A DNA stretch of 64,000 nucleotides from Triglochin maritima (GCA_963682175.1 OY821791.1:30502326-30566325); one strand, 5' to 3'; counted from the first letter of the stretch, positions 44,900 through 57,083 are shown. The notes: a model not told the origin generated them from the sequence alone. Translations and numbers: made by a program.

Positions 44900-45850
44900 C
44901 AAAAGACCAACAGAACTGACCCAAAGACTCTCTAAATCACTATAAATCAGATCTTTATTTTAAAAAACTGAAACATTTCTAACGCAAAACAATACCCAAA
45001 AACTGCAATCTTCATGCAATGTCCCCTTCAAACCCAAGACGAGTCACCCAACAAACCCAGAATCCTCTGAATCACATTAACATTGGAACTTTAATTTCAA
45101 AAACTGGAACTTTTCAAACAACCCTTCATTTATAACACAAAAACACTACCCAAAAAGCTGCAAACTTCATTCCAAATAGCGCTTTCAAACACAAGATGAT
45201 TCACCCAACAAACCAGAAACCCTCAGAATCACATTGATATCAGATATTTATTTCAAAAAGTGAATCTTTTTGGACAACCCTTCATCTGTAACACAAAAAC
45301 TACCCAAAAAACTACGAACTTCATCCCAATAGCACCTTAAGGCCCAAGCTGATTCCTATACCCATCACAATCTCCACCCCAATATCGCCTTCCTAAACCC
45401 AAAAGAAATCCAAAACCCTCTAAATCACATTATTATCTGATCTTATTTCAAAGAAAACTGAAACTTTACAAATCAATCCTCCATTTCCGAAACAATAAGC
45501 CCAGCAAAACAGTCTTCTCCACCCAATCAAATTTCAGATTCCAAAACCCAAAATGATTTACCCAAACTGATCCAAAACCCTTAGAATCACATCGAAATCA
45601 TATCTTTATTCCAAAAACCAAACATTTTCAGACTCCATTTCCAACACAAAAACCCACCAAAAAACTGCATTCTCCAAACCAATATCACCTTCAAAAACTG
45701 AAAATGATTTACCCGAACCGACTCAAACCACACCGGAACGCATCAAAATTAAACCTTGAAAGCAAAATTCATCCAAACAGACCTAAAGCGGCAAATTCAT
45801 ATCTTTATTTAAAAAACTGAAACTTTTCTAACACAAAAAACCCATCAAAG
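44900..45850 (+). repeat. Diverged tandem array, about six units of 155-170 bp
   Basis: Each unit carries, in order, AACCCTC-GAATCACATT, ATCTTTATTTCAAAAACTG, AACACAAAAACACTACCC, AAACTGCA-TCTTC and a GATTTACCC or GATTCACCC word. Units differ from each other by roughly a quarter of positions. No coding capacity; AC-rich. Confidence 0.75.
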
Positions 45851-46251
45851 AAACAACAATCTCCTTATCACCTCCTTCCCCTTATCCTTCTTCTGGCTTG
45901 CCTTATTCTTCCTTTGCGCAAGGCAGGAAAAAATACAAGTTATCTTTCCGAAGTCAATCTCACTTCAACCGGAAAATTTGCTTCTTCTGCTTTCCGTTTT
46001 GGGTTTGGTGGTTTATTTATACGTGAAGGAAGCCGTTATTTTGCGCGGGAGATGTTTGACGGTTGGAAATTTAAAAAATTCATGCTCGACCTACCGTTGG
46101 ATGGAGAGTGGATTATACAGGTCGTTGGATGTCGAGTGGGGTTATGGATTTCAAAAGAGGTTTACGTTTTTTATAGCGCCCCAAAACAACGGAAAATTTA
46201 AAACTTTAAACAGACACAACAATAAGCACCGAGGTCGTTACCAAACCACAA

Positions 46252-46254
<3 letters not shown>

Positions 46255-46298
<44 letters not shown>
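46255..46298. repeat. (TA)22 microsatellite in 3' LTR
   Basis: An uninterrupted TA run of 44 bp. The matching position in the other LTRs has only 4 to 6 TA units, so it expanded after insertion. Confidence 0.95.
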
Positions 46299-46300
<2 letters not shown>

Positions 46301-46588
46301 TGGAATATTGTATAATACAAGAGTCAAGGATGATTACAACCCAAAACAAAAGATATACAAACACATAAACAAGGGACATCATCCACCTCGAAATATAAAA
46401 GGACAAGATTTGGTCCGGGTGCTCCTGCCCGCAGTCATCACCACCTATTGACACACACGACCTGACATGTAAACAACAATGTCTGAGTTTCCCACAGGGA
46501 AACTCCGTATACCAAACCCCTAAATATGAACATAACATGTATAAATGAAACATGAAATGAAGAATGCAATAAAAGCATAACTAACTCC

Positions 46589-46740
46589 TGTGCACACAAG
46601 GCACTGCCGGAAAACGTCGGTTACGGGTCTCAAGGGTCCTCTCACCCCAACCCCTCAACATGTGCACACAAGGCACCGCCGGAAAACGTCGGCCACGGGT
46701 CTCAAGGGTCCTCTTACCCCAACCACTCAACATGTGTACA
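46589..46740 (+). repeat. 72-bp tandem repeat, two copies plus a partial third
   Basis: The unit TGTGCACACAAGGCAC...CCCCTCAACA repeats with period 72 (starts at 46589, 46661 and 46733). Chromovirus copy 2 has a different 38-bp repeat at the same place. Confidence 0.9.
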
Positions 46741-46913
46741 CAAGGCACCGCTCCGTAGAGCCACAACCACAATCTTCCTCTCAGGCCGACAATGTCTGTA
46801 CCGTCGCCCCAAAAAGGCCGGAGACCCGTTGCCTTCGAGGCAGATCCAACCACACACGACACAAGCATCCATATGCAAAACAATGCCCAAACGGTCGAAC
46901 AGAAGACCATAAA

Positions 46914-47403
46914 CGGTCGACCGAACACCACTACTATTCAGCAATAAAACCGAAATAACGTCCAACCGGTCGAACGACATAGGGGCCCCGTTCGACCGAA
47001 ATCCATCAGTGAAATCCTCTCTTGCTCAAAAGCATCAACGGTCGAACCATCCTAAAATCACGGTCGACTGATTCTCACCAGTAAAACACACCAACAATCT
47101 GCACTACACGGTCGACCGAAACAACTCTTCGGGTCGACTGTCCATTAAGTTAACTTAAGTTTCGGTCGGACGAAGTCAACGGGCGGTCGACCGTTTGGAT
47201 GGTCAACGCCCCCAACCGACTTACTACAGTGCTTTCGGTCGACCGACAAAGGGGACTCGTTCGACCGAAAACACCCAGAGCATCTTCCTCTTGCAAAAAA
47301 GTACCACCGGTCGACCACTCCTAGAGTATCGTCCGACCGGTGCAAGAGATTTTGCCCGAATAACACAACGCTCGGTCGACCGTGCCAACCCGCCGGTCGA
47401 CCG
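46914..47403. repeat. GGTCGACC array in the 3' LTR of chromovirus copy 1
   Basis: Seven exact words with about eight half-sites (GGTCGAAC, TTCGACCG, GGTCGACTG). On the predicted transcript from a TATAAAA box near 47755 (minus strand) the array would be transcribed (leader/U5), unlike in the copia-type LTRs. Confidence 0.93.
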
Positions 47404-47825
47404 TTCCATTGCAGAAAAGTTGCTGCAAGGTTCTCGACGAGCCTTTCGGCCTACCGTTGGCCACTCCAATCCTCGCCAGGGCTAAAAGAAAGATCAAACT
47501 AAAGCTTGGCATGCCTTTAAGGCATGAAGAAGCCTTTGAAGAACCCATTAAGGTCACTTCCACGAGCACCTCCTCACTCCTCCGGCGAACTCCTCGCTTG
47601 CGATCACCTCCACTCCGGCACTCAACGGGGCTTCACCTCCCCTTGCCGATCGTTTACTCCACCACGACTCCAAGGCTGGAAGAGAAAGGATTGAGAGAGA
47701 GAGAGACGCTCGGGAGAGAGGGGAAAATGAGTGAGAGAGAGATCAAACCTTTTATACCCTTCTCCTACACTCATCTGAGTTGTCCATCTCAATCCAACCC
47801 AACCTTCTCTAATCCTCCACCTAAA

Positions 47826-50800
47826 TCACAATAACCCAATTAACAAAGGGTTAGGATGTAACAATCCACCCTTCTTAAAGAATTTCGTCCTCGAAATTAG
47901 AACCAAATCCCCACAAAACAATTCCGGATACTTCTTCCTGACCTCATCCCCGATCTCCCAAGTGGCTTCACGCTCGCTATGGTGCTGCCACCTGACCTTT
48001 ACCATCGGAATGGTTCTCCTTCTGAGCTGGTGCTCTATCCGATCTATAATCTCCACGGGCCTCTCCTCGAGAGGTAAATCCTGACTGATCTCTGGAACAC
48101 TGATCTCAATCACATGCGACGGATCGGCAACGTATTTCCTCAACATTGAAACGTGGAAAACGTTGTGAATACCCGAAAGCTGCAGCGGCAAAGCAATACG
48201 GTAGGCAACCTCTCCTACGCGATCAAAAATCTCAAACGGTCCGACGTACCTCAGACTGAGCTTCCCTTTCTTCCCGAATCTCATCACTCCACGAGCTGGT
48301 CAAATCCTTAGGAAAACGTGATCGCCCACCTCAAACCTCAACTCTCGTCTACGCCTATTTGCGTAACTCTTCTGTCTGCTCTGAGCCGTCGCTAACCTCT
48401 GTCTGATCACGCCAACCTTCTCAGCATACATCCGAGAAATCTCTGGCCCAACCAGCTTCCTCTCGCCTACGTCACTCCAGCATACCGGCGATCTACAAGG
48501 CCGACCGTACAGAGCCTCATACGGTGCCATCCCGATGCTCGAATGGTAGCTGTTGTTGTAGGCGAACTCGATCAACGACAAGTGTTCATCCTAAAATCCT
48601 GCCCAATCCAGAGTACACGCTCTCAGCATATCCTCTAGCGTCTGGATAGTCCTCTATGACTGCCCGTCTGTCTGCGGATGAAAAGTTATGCTGAACTTCA
48701 ACTGAGTCCCCAAAGCCTTTTGCAGACTACCCCAAAATCTGGAGGTGAACCTCGGATCTCGATCGGAGATAATACTCACCGGTACTCCATGTAATCAAAC
48801 TATCTCCTCGACGTACAACTTCGCCAAACCCTCCAAAGGTAAGGTGGTCCTGATCGCCAGAAAATGCGCTGACTTGGTCGGTCGATCAACTATAACCCAA
48901 ATCGCGTCGTGAGATCTCCTCGTCTTCGGCAAACCGGTGACGAAATCCATCGTCACGTGCTCCTACTTCCACTCTGGTAGATCTATACTCTGCAACTGCC
49001 CCGCTGGTCACTAGTGCTCAATCCTCACCTGCTGACAAACCAGGCACCTGGACACGAAGTCTGTTATGCCTCGCTTCATCCCCTTCCACCAGACACTCCG
49101 CTGTAAGTCTTTATACATCTTGGTACTCCCCGGGTGAATGGAATATCTGGCCCTATGTGCCTCCTCCATGATAGTATTCCTCAGATCACCTGCTTTCGGT
49201 ACCCAGATCCGGCCCCTGAACCTCAAACCCCCATCGAATCCGACACCGAAGTCTGATCCGTCCTTAGCAGCTAACTGCATCAGACTGGCCAGCTCATCAT
49301 CTACTCTCTCAGACTGAACAACTCTCGAAACTGTCTGTGGCTCCACTCGAAGTCCCACGATAACTGCCCCCTCAGAGTCCTCCGTAAAAGGTCTCCACTC
49401 CGTCAAGGCCTCAAGCAACCTCCACTCCTAAATACATAAGCTAGCAGCTGATAACTCCACCTTCCTACTCAAGGCATCTGCGACAGAATTTGCCTTCCTT
49501 GGATGATAAGAAATGGTGAAGTCCTAATCCTTTATGAACTCAAGCCATTTGCGCTGCCTCATATTCAACTCCTTCTGTGAGAACAGATACTTCAAACTCT
49601 GGTGATCTGTGAAGACCTCAAACTGCTCTCCATATAGGTAATGTCTCCAGGTCTTCAGCGCGTGAACCACTGCTGCCAACTCCAGATCATGAGTCGAGTA
49701 ATTCCTCTCTTGAACCTTCAACTGTCTCGAAGCAGATGCGACCATTTTCCCGTGTTGCATCAACACGTAACCCAGACCAACGCCTGAAGCGTCACAGTAG
49801 ATCACATAGCCTCCGCTACCACTCGGTAACATCAAAATCGGTGCTGTAGTCAGCCGCCTCTTCACCTCCTGGAAACAGTCCTCGCACTTCTGGGACCAAA
49901 CGAACTTGACACCCTTCTGTGTCAAAGTCGTCAGTGGGGAAGCAAGTCCGGAGAAGTCCTGAATAAACCGGCGATAATAACCAGCTAAACCCACAAAACT
50001 CCTGATCTCTGATACACTGGTCGGAGCTTTCCACTGAGTCACAACCTCAACCTTCGCTGGATCTACAGATATCCCGTCTGCTGACACCACATGTCCTAGA
50101 AAGGCTACTCGATCTAGCCAGAATTCACACTTCTTGTATTTAGCATAGAGCTGCTGATCTCTCAGAATGCTAAGCACAATCCTCAGGTGCTCCCGGTGCT
50201 GCTCTTTGTCTGGTGAGTATACCAGTATATCATCCACGAAGACAATCACGAATCTGTCAAGATACGGCTGAAAAGTCTGATTCATCAGATCCATGAACGT
50301 CGCAGGTGCATTTGTCAGCCCAAACGACATCACTAAGAACTCATAATGTCTGTATCTCGTCTTGAATGCTGTCTTCTGGACATCTGCATCCTTGATCCTC
50401 AACTGATGATAACCTGATCGCAGATCGATCTTAGAAAATACCCTCGCCGACTTCAACTGATCGAAAAGATCCTCAATCCTGGGTAAAGCATACCGATTCC
50501 TAATGGTAAACTTATTCAGCATCCGATAATCAATACACATTCTCAGCGAGCCATCCCTCTTCTTCACGAAGAGCACTGGAGCTCCCCAGGGTGAAACACT
50601 GGGCCTGATCAAACCTAAATCTAGCAGATCCTGCAACTGCTTCTTCATCTCAGCAAACTCAGTAGGCGCCATCCTATACGGAGCCTTCGACTGCGGTGTA
50701 GTCTCTGCTACCAGATCAATACAAAACTCGATCTCTCTATGAGGCGGTAACCCGGTGATCTCATCAGAAAACATCTCAGGAAAATCCTGAAAAACCTCGA

Positions 50801-52331
50801 TATCTTCCAACTTCTTTACCTCAAGATCTGGCACCACAAGCGTCACCAAAAACGCTCTACAACCCTGGTGAATCATCTTCTGAGCCTTTACTGCCGAAAC
50901 TAAAATCTGACCATCTCCACTCTTAGTCCCTCTGATCAGCAAATCAGGAAGACCTTTCCTCGAGATAAAAATCTTCTTTTCTCGGCACAAGACTCGAACA
51001 TCGTACTGGGACAGCCAATCCATCCCAAGTATGACATCGAAGTCTACCATCGGTAACAAGACCAGGTCTGCCGGGAACTCTTGGTCTCCCGAAGCAACTG
51101 TGGCGCCGGAGAGGAAGCTCCCCACAATGCCCACCAAACCCAAGGGTGCTCTGACTTCCAAAGTGGTAGTCAACATCACAGGGGTACGACCTAACATGCT
51201 CGCAAACTGCTCAGAGATGAACAAGTGTGTGGCCCCGCAATCGAAAAGCACTCTAGCTATCAAGCCATCAACATAAAGCGTACCTTCCACCACAGCATTG
51301 GCGTCTCTAGCCTCATCTGCCTGGATGGTGAAAACACGACCAACGCTCTTCCCCTGCTGAGGTGGTGCAGCTGGTCTACTCGGTCCCGCTCCGCTAGGTG
51401 AGGAGGAACCCGATCGTCCACTAGGTCCACCTGACCTACTCGGGCAGGAACGAATAGAGTGGCCCATCTGGCCACAACCATGGCATGCACCTGAACGTGC
51501 CCCACACCCGCGCCCGGGGTGAACTCTACCACACTGCCTGCACTGCCCTGACTGTTGTGATCCACCACTATCAACCTGGGGCCTCTTGCCCGAATTTCCC
51601 GAAGTCTGATCTCTAGGTCGCACACTGTCCTTCGTCTGCGCCTTCCTGGCCTCTACCGTCTCCTGGTAGTCTTGATCCATAATCGTCGCAAACTTCACTG
51701 CATCAGCTAAAGTCTGCGGCATGCTCGTGGTCATACGAGACCGGAACTGCGTCCTCAACCCTCGGATAAACTTCCGAGCTCTCTGCTTCGGTGTCACATA
51801 AGTATTCGAGCAGTAACGCTCCAAGGCGTGAAACCTGCTAATGTAAGCCGCCAGCATCATCTCTCGTTGCTCGAGTGCCAGGAACTCCTCCTTTTTCCTG
51901 TCACGCGCATGCAGGGGGAAATACTGCTGGTTCAACTCCGCGAGGAATTCCTCTCAGCCCACTTCCTCACTGTCCTAAAAAACAACAACCGACGTGGACC
52001 TCCACAAACTGGCTGCCTCTCCGTCCAACACATAGGTGGCCAGATCCACCTGCCTCTCAGAAGGACATCTGATAGCCCTGAAGATCTTCCAGATCTTGAA
52101 GACCCAATCCTCAGCTGCTTCCGGCTCACCGCTACCATCAAAGGAAGGAGGGTGTTGTCGCATAAATCGATCCAGCACTGCCCCCGCCTGCTCAGACTGA
52201 CGCTCGAGAAACTTGCCCAGCCTACCAAGAGTCCCCTGAAGGTTCCTCCTCTCCTCCTCTCTGTCCTCCCTACCAGTATCCTCACTGGCGCCCCTATAAT
52301 GTTAAGGTGGCCTCACACGTCTCGGAGGCAT
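47826..52331 (-). pseudogene. Gag-Pol polyprotein of chromovirus copy 1, broken
   Basis: Start is at ATG 52331 (MPPRRVR). Gag is interrupted by stops near 52304, 51974 and 51956. A long open stretch (51935-49524, 803 codons) carries the Gag C-terminus, a CCHC knuckle ([14 protein letters not shown]), protease ([12 protein letters not shown]), reverse transcriptase ([21 protein letters not shown]) and RNase H start ([23 protein letters not shown]). A stop replaces the tyrosine codon after FIKD, and further stops break the integrase (49428, about 48590). The integrase zinc finger and core pieces lie at 49418-48300. The chromodomain-like end (WQHHSEREATWEIGDEVRKK) lies at about 48010-47950. Many breaks are TGG to TAG or CAG to TAG changes. 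Only the 803-codon section could still make protein. Confidence 0.92.
47864..47876 (-). other. Polypurine tract of chromovirus copy 1
   Basis: The minus strand reads AAGAAGGGTGGAT directly before the 3' LTR. Confidence 0.8.
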
Positions 52332-52450
52332 CTACATAAGAGGACAGGAAACGACAATGAATTAATGATTATGAATGAATGCATGATGAATGAAAATTAC
52401 ATGCAAGACCTTTAAGGTGGTTTCATTGGACAACCACACCGGGACCGAAA

Positions 52451-52462
52451 GCTCTGATACCA
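52451..52462 (-). other. Primer-binding site of chromovirus copy 1
   Basis: TGGTATCAGAGC on the minus strand, three bases inside the 5' LTR; complementary to initiator tRNA-Met. Confidence 0.88.
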
Positions 52463-52465
52463 AAT

Positions 52466-53480
52466 TGTAACGCCCCAAAACAGTGGAAAATTTAAAACTT
52501 TAAACAAACACAAGAATAAACACCGAGGTCGTTACCAAACCACAAGTATATATATACTCTCAATTGACACAAGAATAAACACCGAGGTCGACAGAGGGGC
52601 CCTGTTCGACCGAAATCCATCAGTGAAATCCTCTCTTGCTCAAAAGCATCAACGGTCGAACCATCTTAAAATCATAGTCGACCGATTCCCACCAGTAAAA
52701 CACACCAACAATCTGCACTACACGGTCGACCGAAACAACTCTTCGGGTCGACCGGCCATTAAGTTAACTTAAGTTTCGATCGGACAAAGTCAACGGGCGG
52801 TCGACCGTTTGGATGGTCAACGCCCCCAACCGACTTACTACAGTGCTTTCGGTCGACCGGCAAAGGGGACCCGTTCGACCGAAAACACCCAGAGCATCTT
52901 CCTCTTGCATAAAATGTACCACCGGTCGACCACTCCTAGAGTATCGTCCGACCGGTGCAAGAGATTTTGCCTGAATAACACTACGCTCGGTCGACCGCGC
53001 CAACCCGTCGGTCGACCGTTCCATTGCAGAAAAGTTGTTGAAAGATTCTCGACGAGCCTTTCGGCCTACCGTCGGCCACTCCAATCCTCGCCAAGGCTAA
53101 AAGGAGGATTAAACTAAAGCTTGACATACCTTTAAGGCTTGAAGAAACCTTTGAAGAACCCACGAAGGTCGCTTCCACGAGCACCTCCTCACTCCTCAGT
53201 CAGGATCACCTCCACTCCGGCACTCAACAGGGCTTCACCTCACCTTGCCGATCGTCTACTCCACCACGACTCCAAGGCTGGAAGAGAAAGGATTGAGAGA
53301 GAGAGAGAGACGCTCTGGGAGAGAGGGGAAAATGAGTGACAGAGAAGTGAGAGAGAGATCAAACCTTTTATACCCTTCTCCTCCACTCATCTGAGCCGTC
53401 CATCTCAATCCAACCCAACCTCCTCTAATACTCCACCTAAATCACAATAAACCCAATTAACAAAGGGTTAGGATGTAACA
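52466..53480 (-). repeat. 5' LTR of chromovirus copy 1, with internal deletion
   Basis: These 1015 bp match the two ends of the 3' LTR but lack the section equivalent to about 46275-46976. At the junction (52560-52592) the word ACACAAGAATAAACACCGAG, present at 52509, is repeated. It keeps seven GGTCGACC words (52723-53018) and a TATAAAA box near 53370 on the minus strand. Confidence 0.9.
52723..53018. repeat. GGTCGACC array in the 5' LTR of chromovirus copy 1
   Basis: Seven exact words in about 300 bp, corresponding to words 2-7 of the 3' LTR array plus one (near 52745) that is GGTCGACTG there. Confidence 0.93.
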
Positions 53481-53485
53481 TTTTT

Positions 53486-53950
53486 GAAATGGATCACTTA
53501 TAAATTAGGTAGTGCGTATTTAACTTTTTTATTCAATTGCGGTCCACATTACCTAAGTTAAGCTCGTGAGTTTAGTTTGGTTAGTTCGTTATGGACTTCA
53601 ATTGTGCATTCACTTTTGGAGGAAAAGTTTAATACATGAAGTTCAATTTGAAGAGAGAGGTATCGCGAAGTTTAAGTTCAAAATTATTAAAGATCAAGTG
53701 CCAACAATTATTTGTAATAATTTGAAGAGAAATATTTGATGTATATGTTGGTACTGAATAGTCCTATCTGCGCCTACCGGAGTAAGCTGAGCCCACTAAT
53801 CAATAACAGTAATCAAACAACAACTTAATAACAGTAACTAAAACCTTACAAGTACTACTACTACTTCTTCTCCACCATTCATCTCCTTCTCCAACGAACT
53901 CTTCCAAAGTGCAGCCAGACAGGATAGAGTACTTCACAAAATTTATAGAA
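53486..53950. other. Upstream flank of the kinase gene
   Basis: AT-rich sequence with a TACTACTACT microsatellite near 53850 and a CTTCTTCTCC stretch near 53865, which could be promoter/5' UTR of the kinase gene that starts at 53951. No clear TATA box was assigned. Confidence 0.4.
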
Positions 53951-54023
53951 ATGGGAGAAAATAAAGATCGGTTGCTGAAGAAAGGAAAAACCATGAAATC
54001 ACCCTCAGGTTGTCTTCCTCTCC

Positions 54024-54685
54024 TATAAATTTTGAGTTAAACTCTTCATGTACATTAGATATAGGTAAGCAATGGTGAGAAAATTGCACTTTTTGGTGGT
54101 TCATTGCGTTAGAATTGAAAAGTTGTTTGAAAATCTTCTATTGCATTTCATAAAGAATGTATTTTTAAATTTTGATTGATGTTAAGTTTTATGGATCAGT
54201 TTGGAACTTTCATCAGATTGTATTTGCTAACCAACTGGTCCTCTCCTATAAAATTTTGATTTTACCTCTTCATGTACGTTGGGTTTGGGCATGCAATGGT
54301 GAGAAAATTGCACTTTTTGGTGGTTCATTGTGTTTGAATTGAAAAGTTGTTTGAAAATCTTCTATTGCATTTCATAAAGAATGTATTTTTATGTTTTGAT
54401 TGATTTTAAGTTTTATGGATCAGTTTGAAACTTTCATCAGATTGTATTTGCTAACCAATTGGTTCTCTCCTATAAAATTTTGATTCCAACTCTTCATGTC
54501 CGTTGGGTTTAGGCATGCAATGGTGAGAAAATTGCACATTTTGGTGGTTCATTGTGTTTGAATTCAAAAGTTGTTTGAAAATCTTCTATTGCATTTCATA
54601 AAAATGTATTTTTATGTTTTGATTGATTTTAAGTTTTATGGATCAATTTGGAACTTTCATCAGATTGTATTTGCTAACCAATTGG
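54024..54685 (+). repeat. Three tandem ~223-bp units in kinase intron 1
   Basis: Units start at 54024, 54247 and 54471, each with TATAAA-TTTTGA, CTCTTCATGTACGTTGG, CAATGGTGAGAAAATTGCAC and CAGATTGTATTTGCTAACCA. They differ at about 5%. They fill almost all of the predicted 696-bp intron. Confidence 0.95.
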
Positions 54686-56335
54686 AAAAATTTGTATTTA
54701 CCAGAAAAAATACCGCAAAAGCAATCTCTGGGCAAGAGACACGTGGATGTGTAGACCTTCACCTATGATGATCTTTCTCTTGCAACTGGACACTTTAGTC
54801 AAGATTTGCGTCGACGAGAGGGAGCCTTTACTTTTGTTTACGAGGGGTTATTAAAAACGAATGAGGCTGCCTTTTATTTAAGGTGATGTATCAAGATAGA
54901 AGAATTCAAGATACTTAACTTCATTTATTTTTAATTTCAGACCGTAGCTGTAAAAAAAATTAAAGTCAAAGGGAAGTTAGGAAACAACAATGGATTCGAG
55001 GTAGAACTCAACATTCTTATAAAGCTGAAGCATCCCAATATAATAAACTTAGTCGGTCAGTTTTCCGAGTCAAATAATTGTCTTCTTGTTTACGAATACA
55101 TGTGTCTTGCGTCCTTGGACAAGCACATTTACGGTAAGGTTGTTACTGTATTCTCCTTTGGTTTGATTATAACGAATTGCTGACGATCTGATGTTTCATT
55201 TTCTTTCTAGACTTGCCGCCTGACATGCAGCCACTCAATTGGGAAAGGAGAATGGACGTAGCCATTGGGGTAGCATTTGGGCTCGAGCATTTGCACTCGA
55301 TGGTTCCCCCAATCTTACACTATGATCTGAAACCGGCAAATATTCTACTCTACGAATGCTACTCACCTAAAGTAAGTGATTTTGGCTTTGCTATGGAATG
55401 TTCATTGAGCGACATAAGCAGGGGCACCACCCTAGTCACTGGTACACCCGGTTATTTTGATCGCAAGCGTGACAGTATACACAAGCCAACAACGAGGTTC
55501 GACATCTACAGTTTCGGAGTGATCCTCCTTGAGTTACTTACTGGGCCGAAAGCAATAGATACTGATAGGAGTGGAAAAGAAAGCTACTTAGTGGATTAGG
55601 TAAGCAAATTTCAAATAGAAAATTTAATTTCAATGTATTTCGTATAATTAGATTGTGTTTGGTTGCAGGCGATACCTCTAATAAAAGAAGGTGATTATGA
55701 TAAAATGGTAGATTCTGCCCTCAAAAGAATCATGTCCCAGCAAAGAGAATATACAAATATAGCTTTTGATGTTGTTACAATGTGTATCAGCCTTGAATCA
55801 TCAAAGAAAGTAATAATGAGTGGTATCATTGCTGGTCTGAAAACCCTCACGACGAAAGTTAGATGAATAATGTAACGCCCCGAAACAGCGGAAAAATTTA
55901 AAACTTAAAACATATAAGAATCAACACTGAGGTCGTCACCATACCACGAGTATATATATAATATAAGGTGGTAGCTGTACAATACTAGAGTCAAAGATAA
56001 TTACAACCCAACACAAAAGATATACAACACATGTACAAGGGAAAATCATCCACACCTCGAAGAACAAAAAGACAGGATCTGGTCTGGGTGCTCCTGTCCG
56101 CAGTCACCACCTCCTAATGACGTGCACGACCTGACATAAACATGAATATGCCTGAGTTTCCCGAGAGGAAACCCCGTATGCCAAACGCCTAAAATATGAA
56201 CATAGAATGCGTAATGAAACATGAAATGAAAATGCAGTAAAAGCATATCAAACTCCCGTGCACACCAGACACCGCCGGAACACATCGGTCTCGGGTCTCA
56301 AGGGTCCTCTCACCCCAACCCCTCAATCACACATG

Positions 56336-56449
56336 CACACAAGGCACCCGCTCCTCAGAGCCACAACAACGTGCACACAAGGCACCCGCTCCTCAGAGCC
56401 ACAACAACGTGCACACAAGGCACCCGCTCCTCAGAGCCACAACAACGAC
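56336..56449 (+). repeat. 38-bp minisatellite, three copies (3' LTR)
   Basis: The unit beginning GTGCACACAAGGCACCCGCT repeats three times almost perfectly. The same three copies occur in the 5' LTR at 62649-62762, so it predates insertion. Confidence 0.95.
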
Positions 56450-56590
56450 CCTCCTCTCAGGCCAGCAATGTCTGTACCGTCGCCCCAAAAAAGGCCGGAG
56501 ACCCGTTGCCCTCGAGGCGAATCCAACAACACACGGCACAAGCATCCATATGCAAAACAATGCCCAAACGGTCGAACGGAAGACCCCAAA

Positions 56591-57083
56591 CGGTCGACCG
56601 AACACCACAACTTTTCCTCAAAAAAACCGAAATAACGTCCAACCGGTCGAACGACTTTCAAATCACGGTCGACCGAAATCCAACAGGGAAAATCCTCTCT
56701 TGCTCAAAAAGCACCAACGGTCGAACGACTCTCAAATCACGGTCGACCGAAATCATCCAGTAGGAACCCCCAACAAAACCGCACTACACGGTCGACCGAA
56801 ACCACACTCCCGGTCGACCGGCCAATAAGTTAACTTAAGTGTCGGTCGGGCGAAGTCAACGAGCGGTCGACCGTTTAGATTGTCAACGCCCCCATCCGAC
56901 CTACAACAGTACTTTCGGTCGACCGGCAAAGGGGTCCCGTTCGACCGAAAATACCCAGGACGTCTTTCTCTCGCTAAAATTGCACAACCGGTCGACCGCC
57001 CAAAGGGCATTGTTCGACCGGTGCAAGGAATTCGCCCAAATTACACTATAACCGGTCGACCGCGCCAACCCGCCGGTCGACCG
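56591..57083. repeat. GGTCGACC array in the 3' LTR of chromovirus copy 2
   Basis: Ten exact GGTCGACC words in 493 bp plus half-sites GGTCGAACG and TTCGACCG. The array is almost as dense as in the gag-only element. Confidence 0.95.

Larger units (their letters stand above)
46172..47863 (-). repeat. 3' LTR of chromovirus copy 1
   Basis: This 1692-bp repeat starts on the plus strand TATAGCGCCCC (usual start TGTAACGCCCC, so its last bases are mutated) and ends GGATGTAACA. It includes a (TA)22 run, a 72-bp tandem duplication, seven GGTCGACC words and a GA-rich stretch. Confidence 0.9.
46172..53480 (-). mobile_element. Ty3/Gypsy Tekay/Del-type chromovirus, copy 1
   Basis: The LTRs lie at 46172-47863 (3') and 52466-53480 (5'), with the 5-bp target duplication TTTTT at 46167-46171 and 53481-53485. 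The minus-strand polyprotein has Gag, protease, reverse transcriptase, RNase H, integrase and a C-terminal chromodomain-like segment. The primer-binding site lies at 52451-52462 and the polypurine tract at 47864-47876. The 5' LTR is about 680 bp shorter than the 3' LTR because of an internal rearrangement. Gag and integrase are broken by stops, so the element is not autonomous now. Confidence 0.93.

Noticed and set aside
45914..46201. Plus-strand frame of 95 codons as a gene
   Set aside because: It runs into the LTR start at 46172 and has no recognisable motif; upstream is a tandem array. Not supported.
46255..46298. (TA)22 as replication origin or functional promoter
   Set aside because: The run is long only in one LTR copy and is best explained as microsatellite growth.
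46590..46980. Minisatellites (72-bp and 38-bp) as CRISPR-like arrays
   Set aside because: Direct tandem copies without unique spacers, in a plant LTR; not a CRISPR array.
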